NCBI GenBank assembly: GCA_020053735.1
Contig: JAGVMP010000019.1
Coordinates: forward strand, 186,001 to 250,000
DNA: 64,000 nucleotides
Reading direction: 5' to 3'
Origin: Pseudomonadota bacterium
GTDB taxonomy: Bacteria > Pseudomonadota > Gammaproteobacteria > Burkholderiales > Methylophilaceae
Position numbers and translations under genes: made by a program. Each line of letters opens with the position of its first letter. Position 1 is the stretch's first letter. This document shows, in pieces, positions 55,061 to 64,000 of the stretch. Under the pieces are notes generated by a model, which worked only from the letters and a program-made list of their open reading frames with translations, had not been told where the DNA came from and did not search any database.

Positions 55061-55621
55061 TTATTTTAGTACGCGATTTCTATATTCGCCGGTTCTAGTA
55101 TCAATCTCAATTTTATCGCCTTGTGCGCAAAATAGCGGCACTGGGAACTCAAAGCCTGAAGCCAATTTAGCCGGTTTCATGACTTTGCCTGAGGTGTCGC
55201 CTTTAACTGCTGGCTCGGTATAAGCGATTTCACGCACCACAGTGGTTGGTAACTCGATAGAAATCGCTTTGCCATCGTAAAAGCGCACATCGCAGGCCAT
55301 GCCGTCTTCTAAAAACGGTAAAGCATCTTCCATAAATTCGGCATCAACGTCCACTTGGTTGTATTCTGCATCCATAAACACATAAGTTGGGTCAGAAAAA
55401 TAGGAATAAGTGACTTCTTTTTTCTCCAGCACAATCACATCAAATTTATCGCCAGCACCATAAATCGTTTCACTTGGCGCTTCAGTCAGTAAATTTTTAA
55501 ACTTCATTTTTACTACCGCAGTGCTACGGCCAGATTTGTTGTATTCGGCTTTAACCACGACGAGTGGTGTTCCGTCGACCATAATCACATTGCCGGCGCG
55601 GAGTTCTTGTGCTGTTTTCAT
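55061..55621 (-). CDS. efp: Elongation factor P (Arg32 type)
   Basis: 186 residues. Rescues ribosomes stalled at polyproline. The tip loop reads [16 protein letters not shown] with Arg32 at the position modified in gamma- and betaproteobacteria by rhamnosylation; lysine (the EpmA substrate) is absent. Gene immediately follows earP, which encodes the modifying enzyme. A long polyproline-free leader and the GCGAT start context suggest ordinary expression. Confidence 0.97.
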   Translation of the reverse strand: MKTAQELRAGNVIMVDGTPLVVVKAEYNKSGRSTAVVKMKFKNLLTEAPSETIYGAGDKFDVIVLEKKEVTYSYFSDPTYVFMDAEYNQVDVDAEFMEDALPFLEDGMACDVRFYDGKAISIELPTTVVREIAYTEPAVKGDTSGKVMKPAKLASGFEFPVPLFCAQGDKIEIDTRTGEYRNRVLK

Positions 55622-55686
55622 CGCTAAAATCTTTAATAATTTGTGAAGTGCGCATTATACGCGAGACTTATACCTTTGTAAAAACA

Positions 55687-56856
55687 CTATGGATTGTATA
55701 AAGCATTGCAAAAAATCACCAACTTAGCGGCCAAATCGGGCTGGCTGGCGAGTTGTGCAGATTGCTGTTGCGTATAACTTTTAATCGCTGGTAAATGCTG
55801 CATGTACTCAATAAATACATCATCAAACTGCTGCCCTGCAGACCAATATTCATGCGCCTTACAGGGTAGGTATTTTTTATCGTAGTTAGCATAAAATAAA
55901 TCTAAAAATGCGTTCAGCTTGACCATGTGCGCGTTTTCATCTTGAATATACGGTTGCCAAATGAAAGGCTTTGCCGCCCAAATCGCGCGTATCCAGCTAT
56001 CTTCACCCCGTACAAAATTGAGGTCACACGCAGCTAATAAGTTGTCATAATCGGCCTGGCTTAAAAATGGCAGCACATGCAAGGTTAAGTTTTGCTGCAC
56101 AAGTGCTTGTCCTGCATGGATTGATTCTTGGCCAAAAAACTGCGCAACTTGGGCAAAAATATTACTATCGGAGATATAACAATGAATGGGCTGCGTTAAT
56201 TGTGCCATGACGCTAAGTAGCTGTTGCACAGGCGCAAATGGATAACAGAACAGTGATACTTTTAAACACGGATGATTGCTTAATCGCAAACTTTCCCAAA
56301 AATCGTCCTGCAAGTGCACATTGTCAGCAAGCAATTGATTTTTATGGAAGACATCAGGGGTTCGGATAAGCCCTCCGGTCTTTTCCGTGAAGCCAGGAAA
56401 GTAAAAATGGCGGATTAATCCATCAGGCTTTGGTGAAGGTTTTGCATGGAAATCGTCCACCCAAGTTTCTGCCGACAGGTATTCTAAATTCACCCATTTG
56501 CTTTTCTGTTGTGCCATGCTGGCTAAGTAAGCACAGGGCAAGCCACAGGCAAACGCCTCAATCACCACGCTTGCGGCTTGTGAAAAATCTGCGTCATCAT
56601 CTTTATCCACACCACTCCATTTAAAGATAGCAATGTCATCTACAAGCTGTTGATTTAGGTTGATATTTAAACTGGGAATGATTTTTTGTGCCCTGTCTAA
56701 ATCATCCACCCACAGCCTAATTTGCAAGCCATGCTCGAGGTGTAACTGCTGCGTCAAACGCCAACAGATGCCAATGTCGCCAAAATTATCGACAACTTTA
56801 CAAAAAATATCCCAGCGTTTTTGCACAGGGGCTTCAGTCAGAAAAATATCACTCAA
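55687..56856 (-). CDS. earP: EF-P arginine rhamnosyltransferase EarP
   Basis: 389 residues, GT-B glycosyltransferase that transfers rhamnose from dTDP-L-rhamnose to EF-P Arg32. Motifs: VVDNFGDIGICWRLTQQL near the N-terminus (Asp residues of the active site) and FVRGEDSWIRAIWAAKPFIW near the C-terminus. Its pairing with efp is a hallmark of the Arg32 system. It overlaps the upstream DUF3147 gene by four bases. Confidence 0.95.
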   Translation of the reverse strand: MSDIFLTEAPVQKRWDIFCKVVDNFGDIGICWRLTQQLHLEHGLQIRLWVDDLDRAQKIIPSLNINLNQQLVDDIAIFKWSGVDKDDDADFSQAASVVIEAFACGLPCAYLASMAQQKSKWVNLEYLSAETWVDDFHAKPSPKPDGLIRHFYFPGFTEKTGGLIRTPDVFHKNQLLADNVHLQDDFWESLRLSNHPCLKVSLFCYPFAPVQQLLSVMAQLTQPIHCYISDSNIFAQVAQFFGQESIHAGQALVQQNLTLHVLPFLSQADYDNLLAACDLNFVRGEDSWIRAIWAAKPFIWQPYIQDENAHMVKLNAFLDLFYANYDKKYLPCKAHEYWSAGQQFDDVFIEYMQHLPAIKSYTQQQSAQLASQPDLAAKLVIFCNALYNP

Positions 56857-57203
56857 AGCAAATCAATGCCAAAGTTTTTTAATAGCAGCGCGTACAGATA
56901 AAAAACCGCTAAAGTAAAAACTATGCAGCCAATTAAAGTCAGCCAAAACCCAAGCTTGGGTAGTAAATATGGAAATAGTAAAAACATTGGCAAAGTGGGG
57001 ATAACATACCAAAACGTGTAATAGGCATGATTAGCGATTTTAGTGGTCGGCTGATGCTCCACATAAAGCCAAATGAGCGTGAGCAACGTTACTAAGGGCA
57101 GCGCAGCCACTAAACTTCCTAGCTTGTCATTGGCTTTGGCAAATTCTGAAACCAGCACGACCACTGCGGCAGTGATTAAATACTTAATAATCAAATATGA
57201 CAT
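56853..57203 (-). CDS. DUF3147-family small membrane protein
   Basis: 116 residues, about four transmembrane helices (YLITAAVVVLVSEFAKAN, SLVAALPLVTLLTLIWLYVE, FWYVIPTLPMFLLFPYLLP, LTLIGCIVFTLAVFYLYALL). Function unknown. Overlaps earP by ATGA, so translationally coupled to the EF-P modification genes, perhaps by chance. Confidence 0.8.
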   Translation of the reverse strand: MSYLIIKYLITAAVVVLVSEFAKANDKLGSLVAALPLVTLLTLIWLYVEHQPTTKIANHAYYTFWYVIPTLPMFLLFPYLLPKLGFWLTLIGCIVFTLAVFYLYALLLKNFGIDLL

Positions 57204-57426
57204 AATTTACACCTAACAATTAATTAAAATAAAACATACAAGTGAAGATGCTAGGGTATAACTATTATCTCAGAATTTATATCTTAGTTAGATTATATGA
57301 AATCTATAGAAGGTCACAATTTACCGTAAATGGAATTACTCTTGATGTAGTTATAATTCAGAGAAAAATTTAACCTGTCTATGCTTGGATGAGACATATC
57401 TCATCCAAGTCCAAACATATTAATTA

Positions 57427-57804
57427 CTACTTAGTAGTATCACATGGTGCTGATGTCATCGCGAGTTTTTGCTCCTCCATCATTTGACTCATCAAGTCAT
57501 CCATAATCTTTTGATGCTCTACGAACCATTCATCACGCTCTGATTCAGTCATGCCTGCTTTGGGCTTCATCTCACGGCAGGTCACCATGTTGTCGTGTAA
57601 CATCTGTGAGTGCTCTGCCATCAGTTTTTGCTGTTCGGCACCCTTAGCAGCTTCTGCTTGTTTCAATTTCTGTTTAGTGACTTGTAAATTCTGAATTAAC
57701 TGTTCTTGAAAAAAGTCACGACCTGCCATAGCACCAGTTGAGATAAAGCCTAAGCTAGCAATGAATGCTGTGGCAATCAGTGTATTAATAATTTTGTTGT
57801 TCAT
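57427..57804 (-). CDS. Small exported protein, Gln/Lys/Met-rich
   Basis: 125 residues. Signal peptide cleavable after about residue 27 (STGAMAGRDFFQEQL). The mature part is helical and rich in Gln, Glu, Lys and Met (LMAEHSQMLHDNMVTCREMK; VEHQKIMDDLMSQMMEEQKL). The frequent Met and His spacing recalls metal-binding chaperones of the CpxP/Spy type, and the gene lies in the copper-efflux region. AAAGGA site upstream. Function inferred only from context. Confidence 0.65.
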   Translation of the reverse strand: MNNKIINTLIATAFIASLGFISTGAMAGRDFFQEQLIQNLQVTKQKLKQAEAAKGAEQQKLMAEHSQMLHDNMVTCREMKPKAGMTESERDEWFVEHQKIMDDLMSQMMEEQKLAMTSAPCDTTK

Positions 57805-57853
57805 GATAGATATTCCTTTAATTAAATTTTGAATGTTTTGGTTAGTTACGGTC

Positions 57854-57877
57854 GGGACGATATAAAAATATCATCCC
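57854..57877 (-). other. Intergenic RNA hairpin
   Basis: GGGACGATAT (57854-57863) and ATATCATCCC (57868-57877) pair across AAAA. On the plus strand there is one mismatch; in the minus-strand transcript it becomes a G-U wobble, giving a perfect 10-bp stem. This favours a minus-strand RNA. No T tract follows, so it is not a typical terminator; it sits between two co-directional small genes. Confidence 0.45.
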
Positions 57878-57899
57878 AACCCGCAGTGATTAGGCACTG

Positions 57900-58127
57900 C
57901 TAGCATTTCTTACTTTGCTCTTCCAGCCTTTTGCATTCCGCTGCCTTAGTAGACTCGCTACTTTGCTTGCTGGCTTCTACGGCTTTAATCTGCTGTTGTA
58001 GCTTATATATCTGCTCCGACGTGCGGCTTTGTATATCATCTTTGCCAGCAAAGGCTGATGATGATAAAGCGCCTAGACTGAAAGCCAAGATGCCAACTGC
58101 TAGTTTGTGTGTATATGTGTTTTTCAT
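57900..58127 (-). CDS. Small exported protein, 75 residues
   Basis: Starts at the ATG at 58127, chosen because AGGAGAG lies 6-12 bases upstream; the longer frame has no site. Signal peptide to about residue 27 (LGALSSSAFAGKDD), then a helical Gln/Lys/Ser-rich mature region and a C-terminal CKRLEEQSKKC pair of cysteines. Related in style to the 57427 protein (GRDFF/GKDDI start of the mature protein). Confidence 0.7.
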   Translation of the reverse strand: MKNTYTHKLAVGILAFSLGALSSSAFAGKDDIQSRTSEQIYKLQQQIKAVEASKQSSESTKAAECKRLEEQSKKC

Positions 58128-58211
58128 GATAACTCTCCTAAAATTGACGTTACTATTTTTGATGTTTGTGTCTATATTCTCGGAAGAATGTTGCAAGAAA
58201 TCTTTTGCCAT

Positions 58212-58495
58212 AGATTGGCTGAACGCAGCATCAATCCAACATGAGTGATTTTAGTGACGATGTTATCCGCACTATGATTGCCGTATCTGGTTGTGTGTGA
58301 CATGTTAATTCCTTACTTTGCAATTTTCCGAGAGAACTTATGCGCTCAGCAGCTCAAGGACGTATCTGTATTGCCAGATCAGTAACCGATCTGCTAAGCA
58401 GTTTTTTGTAGGTACTAAGTGATTGCTGGCTTTACTGAGTAAACTTCAGCTAAACTGAAACTAAAGCGCAGTCAGTAACAATCACCAAGTAAGTA
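58212..58495. other. Intergenic region with hairpins and no gene
   Basis: 284 bases. Contains CAGATC-N7-GATCTG (58375-58393) followed by CTGCT-A-AGCAG and six Ts, a possible plus-strand terminator. It also has an imperfect inverted segment (58411-58495) with GTGATTG / CAATCAC and TTCAG-N5-CTGAA pairs. No start-to-stop frame of convincing quality. It may be a decayed mobile-element or regulatory region. Confidence 0.5.
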
Positions 58496-58891
58496 CTAGG
58501 CAGGTATTTGCTTTGGTGGACGAAACAACGTGGGTGGGAAGTTTTGATAAGGCTGGTTAATCAAATCTTGATACTCAGTTGCCAATGTATCAGGCATGTC
58601 CAATAAGCCTGTACTAGTTAGTTGAAACACGCTTAAATGACAAATAGAGCATTTCAGATTAGAACAAGTTTTACCGCCACCTAGTAGGCAGCAGTTTTTA
58701 ACATTCATATCACAAGCAGCAGACATGGCTGTGACTTTATCTATCATAGTATTAGCGTGTGACGTAGTCACTAAGACATTAGCACCCATCGGCATATTAC
58801 CGCACGTTGGCATACTGATTGAAGCAAAGCCCTGCAGAGGAATGCTCACAGCAAGTAATATCGTTACCAGTAATTTAATCCAACGTTTCAT
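58496..58891 (-). CDS. Exported Cys/Met-rich protein, possibly copper-associated
   Basis: 131 residues. Signal peptide (LVTILLAVSIPLQGFASI) at about 5-24, then a mature part with many Cys, Met and His (MPTCGNMPMGAN, AACDMNVKNCCLL, GGKTCSNLKCSICHLS) suited to metal binding. It follows the cus genes on the same strand. The family resembles short proteins accompanying copper-resistance clusters; exact role not known. Start chosen at MKRWIKL, preceded by a poor ribosome site. Confidence 0.7.
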   Translation of the reverse strand: MKRWIKLLVTILLAVSIPLQGFASISMPTCGNMPMGANVLVTTSHANTMIDKVTAMSAACDMNVKNCCLLGGGKTCSNLKCSICHLSVFQLTSTGLLDMPDTLATEYQDLINQPYQNFPPTLFRPPKQIPA

Positions 58892-58959
58892 TTTAGTTTT
58901 GTCAATGTGTGCATATTATAAATATGCTATTTCATATCAATTAAGACTTAATTAATCAG

Positions 58960-58986
58960 TCTAGAGTTCATTTCTACTACTCTAGA
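58960..58986. promoter_or_regulatory. Candidate operator TCTAGAG-N13-CTCTAGA
   Basis: A perfect 7-bp inverted repeat with 13-base spacer, 69 bases upstream of the 58496-58891 gene start. Spacing is suitable for a dimeric regulator. The protein that binds it is not identified. Confidence 0.4.
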
Positions 58987-59135
58987 ATGCATCTCAACCT
59001 TATTTTTAGCCAATTTCTATATAACGACGAATCACTTTGCCGAAATACTTGAGACATTTGCTACTTTCCAATACTGCATGAGTCATTTTGCATCGCACTT
59101 TCCTTACAATTTTTTAAGCACTAAAATTATTATCA

Positions 59136-59156
59136 ACCTTGCCACTAGGGCAAGGT
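59136..59156 (-). terminator. Probable terminator after cusA
   Basis: ACCTTGCC / GGCAAGGT, an 8-bp perfect stem with a 5-base loop, 18 bases after the cusA stop. In the minus-strand transcript it is followed by TTGATAATAATTTT, a moderately T-rich tail. Confidence 0.65.
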
Positions 59157-59173
59157 CAATCTTTTTAAAGTGT

Positions 59174-62100
59174 CTAATTATCCAAAAATGTGGGGGGTAA
59201 CGCCTTTGTATAGCTCCTGCTAAGAAGCATATATGCCGCTGGCAACACAAACAATGACAGTAATGGCGCAGTTAGCATCCCGCCCACCATCGGCGCGGCA
59301 ATACGACTCATCGCTTCGGAGCCTGTACCTGTGCCAATTAAAATAGGGATTAAACCAGCCAAAATCACTGCCACTGTCATCGCTTTTGGCCTGACTCGCA
59401 AGGCTGCGCCTTCAATCAATGCCGCATACAAGTCATCCTTATTATTAAGCTTACCAGCAGTTTTGTAGCGTTCAATCGCGTCATCCAAGTAGACTAGCAT
59501 GATGATACCAAACTCAGCAGCTAGTCCAGTCAGCGCAATCATGCCAACACCACTGGCAATCGAGAAATGATATCCCAAGAAATAGAGAAACCAAACTGCG
59601 CCCACCAATGCAAATGGCAGACTACCTAAAATCAACAAGGCAGGTGCCATGCGCTTAAATGACAGAAATAATAAAATAAAGATAATGCCTATGGTCATCG
59701 GTACTACATAGCTTAGCCGTTTAGCTGCGCGCTCAAAATACTCGAACTGTCCAGACCATGCCAGTGAATAACCAGCGGGTAGCTGTAATTCTTTATCTAG
59801 CAAAGCTTTTGCATCTTTTACAAAGCCACCCAAATCACGGTCATGGATATCCACATACACCCACACATTTGGGCGTGCATTTTCGCTCTTAATCATCGGC
59901 GGGCCATCGGTGACTTTCACTTCTGCGACCTCACCAAGAGGAACCGTCGCACCTAGCTCAGTGATAATTGGTAAAGTTTTAATTTTTTCTACAGAATCTC
60001 GCAACTCTCTTGGGAAGCGCACATTGATTGGGAAACGCGCCAAGCCTTCAATTTTTTCACTGATGTTGTCACCCCCAATCGCTGTTGAAATCAATGATTG
60101 CACGTCTTCAATATTCAAGCCGTAACGTGCGATTTTGAGTCGGTCAATTTTAATATCAATATAACGTCCGCCAGTCACACGCTCCGCAATCACTGAACTG
60201 GCACCAGGTACTTGCTTCATCAAACGCTCAACCTCACCACCTAACCGCTCTAAAGTATCTAAGTCGGCACCACCTATTTTGATACCAATTGGGCTTTTAA
60301 TGCCAGTGGAAAGCATGTCTATCCGGTTACGTATCGGTTGCACCCATACATTCGCCATGCCAGGTATTTTCAATCTAGCATCTAACTCCTCCACCAGTTT
60401 TTCAGGCGTCATGCCCGCACGCCATTCATCACGGGGCTTGAATTGGATGGTGGTCTCGAGCATCTCCAATGGTGCTGGGTCGGTTGCAGTCTCTGCCCGC
60501 CCGGTTTTACCAAACACCGTCTTCACTTCTGGCACTGTTTTAATCAGTCTATCCGTTAACTGAAGTATCTCAGAGGCTTTAGATACGGACAACCCTGGTA
60601 ATGCTGTCGGCATATAGAGCAAGTCACCTTCGTCCAGTGGCGGCATAAACTCGCTGCCAAGTTTGCCTAAAGGGTACAAAGTAAGAACGACAATTAGCAC
60701 AGCAAATCCAAGCGTGACTTTCGGGAAGTGCAACACTTTACTCAGCATGGGTTTGTAAATGGCAATTAACCAGCGATTGAGCGGATTATCATGCTCTGGT
60801 CGAATATGGCCGCGAATGAATATGGTCATTAACACTGGAATAAGGGTCACTGATAAACCAGCCGCCGCCGCCATGGCGTAGGTTTTAGTAAAGGCCAAAG
60901 GTGCAAATAATTTGCCCTCCTGCGCTTCAAGCGTGAATACAGGGATAAACGACAGGGTAATGATGAGTAATGAAAAGAACAGCGCAGGGCCAACTTCACT
61001 TGCTGCATCAATAATCACCTTGATACGCTGGCTATTGTTGGGTTCGCCATGGTCATTTTTATAAGTTTCCAACTGTCGATGTGCATTTTCGATCATCACA
61101 ATCGCAGCATCCACCATAGCACCGATGGCAATGGCGATACCACCTAGCGACATAATGTTAGCGTTTACCCCTTGGTAATACATCACAATAAAACTCACTA
61201 ATATGCCAATCGGCAGTGCCACAATCGCCACTAAAGCTGAGCTGAAATGCCATAAAAACACGGCACATACCAATGCCACTACAATAAATTCTTCAATCAG
61301 CTTATGGGTTAGATTATCGACAGCGCGTTTAATAAGCTGAGATCTATCGTAGGTGGTCACCACCTCTACACCCTCAGGCAGACTCTTCTTCAATAATTCA
61401 AGCTTCGCTTTTACGCCATCAATGACTTCTAGGGCATTTTGCCCGGCACGCATGACAATCACACCGCCAGTGACTTCACCCTCGCCATTAAGCTCAGTCA
61501 CCCCGCGCCTAAGCTCTGGGCCGATTTGTATACGCGCCACATCTGACAACAAAATGGGCGTACCGTTTTCACTGACTTGTAACGGAATATTTCTAAAGTC
61601 ATCCAGCGATTCCAAATAACCATGCGCACGCACCATATATTCTGCTTCGCCAGTTTCTATCACCGCGCCACCTGTTTCTTGGTTGGCAGATTGAATCGCC
61701 GAGACGACCTTAGAGAGAGGTATGCGGTAATTGCGCAACTTATCGGGGTCAACTTGCACTTGATATTGGCGCACCATACCGCCTAATGTGGCAACTTCTG
61801 CCACCCCAGGAATAGTCTTTAATTCAAACTTTAAAAACCAATCCTGTAAAGCACGTAATTCACCTAAGTCATGCTTGCCACTTTTATCTACTAGGGCATA
61901 CTCATATACCCAGCCCACACCTGTCGCATCTGGCCCGAGGCTTGGATTAGCGCCTTTTGGTAAGCGTGATGATATTTGGCTTAAATATTCCAGTACACGT
62001 GAACGCGCCCAGTATTGATCCGTCCCGTCATTGAATAAAATATAAACAAATGAATCGCCAAAGAAAGAGTAACCGCGCACCGTTTTCACACCTGGCACGG

Positions 62101-62323
62101 ACAGCATGGTGGTGGTGAGTGGATAAGTCAGTTGATTTTCCACGATTTGTGGCGCTTGCCCAGCCCATTGGGTACGGATGATGACCTGCGTATCGGACAA
62201 ATCTGGAATCGCATCTAGTGGGGTTTTTAGCATGGCAAAAACGCCCCATGCGATTATCATGAAGGTGGCAAGCAGCACCAATAATCGATTATTGGCAGAC
62301 CAGCGAATGAGTTGCGCAATCAT
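59174..62323 (-). CDS. cusA: CusA/CzcA-family heavy-metal efflux RND pump
   Basis: 1049 residues, 12 transmembrane helices and two large periplasmic loops. HME-RND hallmarks: N-terminal [17 protein letters not shown], proton-relay Asp in [17 protein letters not shown], and the periplasmic region [16 protein letters not shown]. The CusA (copper/silver) rather than CzcA subtype is favoured by the adjoining CusF-like domain on the adaptor, not by a residue-level test. Overlaps the adaptor gene by four bases. Confidence 0.9.
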   Translation of the reverse strand: MIAQLIRWSANNRLLVLLATFMIIAWGVFAMLKTPLDAIPDLSDTQVIIRTQWAGQAPQIVENQLTYPLTTTMLSVPGVKTVRGYSFFGDSFVYILFNDGTDQYWARSRVLEYLSQISSRLPKGANPSLGPDATGVGWVYEYALVDKSGKHDLGELRALQDWFLKFELKTIPGVAEVATLGGMVRQYQVQVDPDKLRNYRIPLSKVVSAIQSANQETGGAVIETGEAEYMVRAHGYLESLDDFRNIPLQVSENGTPILLSDVARIQIGPELRRGVTELNGEGEVTGGVIVMRAGQNALEVIDGVKAKLELLKKSLPEGVEVVTTYDRSQLIKRAVDNLTHKLIEEFIVVALVCAVFLWHFSSALVAIVALPIGILVSFIVMYYQGVNANIMSLGGIAIAIGAMVDAAIVMIENAHRQLETYKNDHGEPNNSQRIKVIIDAASEVGPALFFSLLIITLSFIPVFTLEAQEGKLFAPLAFTKTYAMAAAAGLSVTLIPVLMTIFIRGHIRPEHDNPLNRWLIAIYKPMLSKVLHFPKVTLGFAVLIVVLTLYPLGKLGSEFMPPLDEGDLLYMPTALPGLSVSKASEILQLTDRLIKTVPEVKTVFGKTGRAETATDPAPLEMLETTIQFKPRDEWRAGMTPEKLVEELDARLKIPGMANVWVQPIRNRIDMLSTGIKSPIGIKIGGADLDTLERLGGEVERLMKQVPGASSVIAERVTGGRYIDIKIDRLKIARYGLNIEDVQSLISTAIGGDNISEKIEGLARFPINVRFPRELRDSVEKIKTLPIITELGATVPLGEVAEVKVTDGPPMIKSENARPNVWVYVDIHDRDLGGFVKDAKALLDKELQLPAGYSLAWSGQFEYFERAAKRLSYVVPMTIGIIFILLFLSFKRMAPALLILGSLPFALVGAVWFLYFLGYHFSIASGVGMIALTGLAAEFGIIMLVYLDDAIERYKTAGKLNNKDDLYAALIEGAALRVRPKAMTVAVILAGLIPILIGTGTGSEAMSRIAAPMVGGMLTAPLLSLFVLPAAYMLLSRSYTKALPPTFLDN

Positions 62324-63942
62324 GGTTTAGCTCCATTCATGCTATCTTTCATGTCGCCTTTTTTCATACTGGTCGATTTTTCAACCCGATCAATCATATA
62401 TTGCGCTGGTCTATCAGCGGTTTCTGGAGCATCTGCTTTTAAATCAAACTCTACTTCATCGCCTGCTTTAAGTTTATCCAGTTGCTTGCTATCTTTCACC
62501 TTAAAGCCCATGGTCATCGACGGCCAACCTAGTTCTTTAATGGGCTCGTGATCTAAAATGAGTTTGCCTGTTTTAACATCAACTTCTACCACCTTGCCAC
62601 GTCCTTTAGGCATTTTTTCATCGTCCGTCGCTTTTTCCATAGGCATGTCCATCTCGCTCATACCTTTTTCCATCGCTTTATCTTGCTGAGAAAGCCTTGC
62701 AAGTACGCCCGATAACGACGCTTCGGAGTCAATTAAGAACTGACCTGAAGTAACAACCTCTTCACCCACTTTAGGGCCACTCATAATTTCAGTATAAGTG
62801 TCGCGCTCTTGACCAGTAATCACTTCTACGGGTCGGTAACCACCGCCTTCTTTAGAAATCACAATTTTACGTTTACCCGTAGCGATAATGCTTTCGGTTG
62901 AAACAGACATCGCTTCATAGGTTTGTCCTGTAAATAAAACATTACCGTACATACCAGGCCGTAAACGGTTTTGCTTATTCGGTAATTCAACGCGTACTTG
63001 TAACGTTCTAGAAGTGCCACTTAACATAGGGTATAAGTAGCTGACCTTACCTTTAAACACCTCTCCAGCAATACTTTGCAGCTGCACTTCGGCTTCTATC
63101 CCAGTTTTTAGTCTAGCCGCATCGCGTTCGGGCACCTCTGCCACCAACCACACTTGCGATAAATCGGTAATTTGCATTAACGAAGTACCCGACATCAACT
63201 GCGCACCTTCACGCACGCCCAGTTCAGTAAGCACACCGCTAGAAGGCGCATAAACACCGAATCTTGGGCTAGCTTTACCCGTTCTTGTAATGGCTGCTAT
63301 CTCACCTTCAGACATGCCAAGCAACTTCAAGCGGCTACGCGCCGCTTGTTTAAGTGAACCATCTGCATCTACCTGACCAAGTGTAGCTAGCGTTAAATAT
63401 TCTTGCTGTGCAGCTAAAATTTCTGGTGCATAAATTTCTGCTACTTTTTGACCTTTAGTTACAGGATCGCCCATGGCGCGTACTGATAGCTTTTCTACAA
63501 AGCCAGGCATACGGGTTTGCACTGCATAAAAACGACGTTCATCCGCTTCAATGCGGCCAACAGCGGATAAGGATTCACCAAATTGTGACATTTGAACCTT
63601 TTCAAGCCGAATACCAAGGTTTTGTGCAGTTTGTGAAGATATCGCTACACCACCTTCTTCACCGTCAGCACTTTCATTGGCATACTTTGGTTCCAGCATC
63701 ATATCCATAAACGGCGACTTTCCAGGCTTATCGAACTTTTGATTCGGTACCATGGGGTCATACCAATATTTAACGGTTTTACCGCTACCATCTTGAACGA
63801 CCCCATTGATGGATTGAGCCATTTTTGAATCAGGCATGTCTTTTGACGTAGGTGATTGCGCAGATTTTTGCCCAAAAAACCAACCTAATCCTGCGAACAG
63901 GGTTAATAAGATAAAAACTATTACTAAATGGAGTCGCTTCAT
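62320..63942 (-). CDS. cusB: CusB-type efflux adaptor with fused CusF-like domain
   Basis: 540 residues. N-terminal hydrophobic anchor ([19 protein letters not shown]). An early heavy-metal-binding segment ([27 protein letters not shown]) precedes the barrel and hairpin domains of an RND adaptor ([32 protein letters not shown]). The C-terminal 90 residues form a CusF-like domain: [11 protein letters not shown] holds the Trp and two Met that bind Cu(I)/Ag(I), and FDLKADAPE follows. In E. coli CusF is a separate protein; here it is tethered. Next gene on the strand is cusA with ATGA overlap. Confidence 0.9.
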   Translation of the reverse strand: MKRLHLVIVFILLTLFAGLGWFFGQKSAQSPTSKDMPDSKMAQSINGVVQDGSGKTVKYWYDPMVPNQKFDKPGKSPFMDMMLEPKYANESADGEEGGVAISSQTAQNLGIRLEKVQMSQFGESLSAVGRIEADERRFYAVQTRMPGFVEKLSVRAMGDPVTKGQKVAEIYAPEILAAQQEYLTLATLGQVDADGSLKQAARSRLKLLGMSEGEIAAITRTGKASPRFGVYAPSSGVLTELGVREGAQLMSGTSLMQITDLSQVWLVAEVPERDAARLKTGIEAEVQLQSIAGEVFKGKVSYLYPMLSGTSRTLQVRVELPNKQNRLRPGMYGNVLFTGQTYEAMSVSTESIIATGKRKIVISKEGGGYRPVEVITGQERDTYTEIMSGPKVGEEVVTSGQFLIDSEASLSGVLARLSQQDKAMEKGMSEMDMPMEKATDDEKMPKGRGKVVEVDVKTGKLILDHEPIKELGWPSMTMGFKVKDSKQLDKLKAGDEVEFDLKADAPETADRPAQYMIDRVEKSTSMKKGDMKDSMNGAKP

Positions 63943-63951
63943 TTTATTTCC

Positions 63952-64000
63952 TTAATATTTGGGCTTGATTACCCAGCGCACTTGGTTACTCAGCGTATTT
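63952..64000 (-). CDS. C-terminal tail of an upstream gene (partial)
   Basis: A frame open to the window edge ends NTLSNQVRWVIKPKY before a TAA at 63954-63952, 9 bases ahead of the cusB start, and the AGGAAA of cusB lies within that gap. This is the end of the preceding gene in the operon; by analogy it could be a cusC/TolC-type gene, but 15 residues are not enough to name it. Confidence 0.4.
   Translation of the reverse strand, partial: NTLSNQVRWVIKPKY

Noticed and set aside
1-64000. CRISPR array, tRNA or rRNA genes
   Set aside because: No regularly spaced direct repeats, no cloverleaf or rRNA-like sequence noticed by eye; a tRNA or covariance scan would be decisive.

Overview
The window looks like the chromosome of a betaproteobacterium, most probably a Methylophilaceae (Methylotenera-like) methylotroph. 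This is inferred from the gene run cimA-leuC-leuD-leuB ... asd-fimV-truA-trpF, from an elongation factor P with Arg32 next to its rhamnosyltransferase EarP, and from moderately AT-rich coding sequence. No rRNA or tRNA gene and no CRISPR array was seen.

Bases 1-19400 (all minus strand) are core genome. In transcription order they run from a YjgN-like membrane protein and an M48 peptidase, through a 31-residue membrane peptide with a PuuD-like membrane protein, to arginine genes (argD, argF, argG) and the branched-chain pathway (cimA, leuC, leuD, leuB). Then follow ppnP, yajQ, a tiny entericidin-type lipoprotein, asd, fimV, an EcfT-like membrane protein, truA and trpF (cut by the window edge). 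Bases 19500-24700 carry a Rieske oxygenase with a DMT transporter, a lipoprotein, and a NarL-type two-component pair.

Bases 25100-30760 are the accessory heart of the window: a small chromosomal integron. An integron-type tyrosine recombinase gene is broken by one extra base. It is divergent from an attI-like region with a candidate cassette promoter. Behind that lies a row of cassettes separated by attC sites: a 4-TM protein; a cassette with no obvious gene; a lipoprotein plus a partner; a BrnT/BrnA toxin-antitoxin pair; a secreted protein; and a DUF2784 protein followed by an attC stub. A complete IS3-family element sits inside the second attC. A Doc-like toxin with an AbrB-type antitoxin flanks the integrase on the other side.

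Bases 30770-42420 hold ppk2, a cupin, dhaL and dhaK (separated by a large dRS3-like inverted repeat), ycaO translationally coupled to a PD-(D/E)XK nuclease-like gene, glnE, acs and a lipopolysaccharide-kinase-like protein. Bases 42500-57200 are again core: prfC, an esterase, an ABC-F ATPase, yhdP, a nitrilase-family amidase, tldD, efp, earP and a DUF3147 protein. Bases 57400-64000 form a metal-resistance region: a CusB-type adaptor with a fused CusF-like domain and a CusA-type pump, with three small exported proteins downstream on the same strand.
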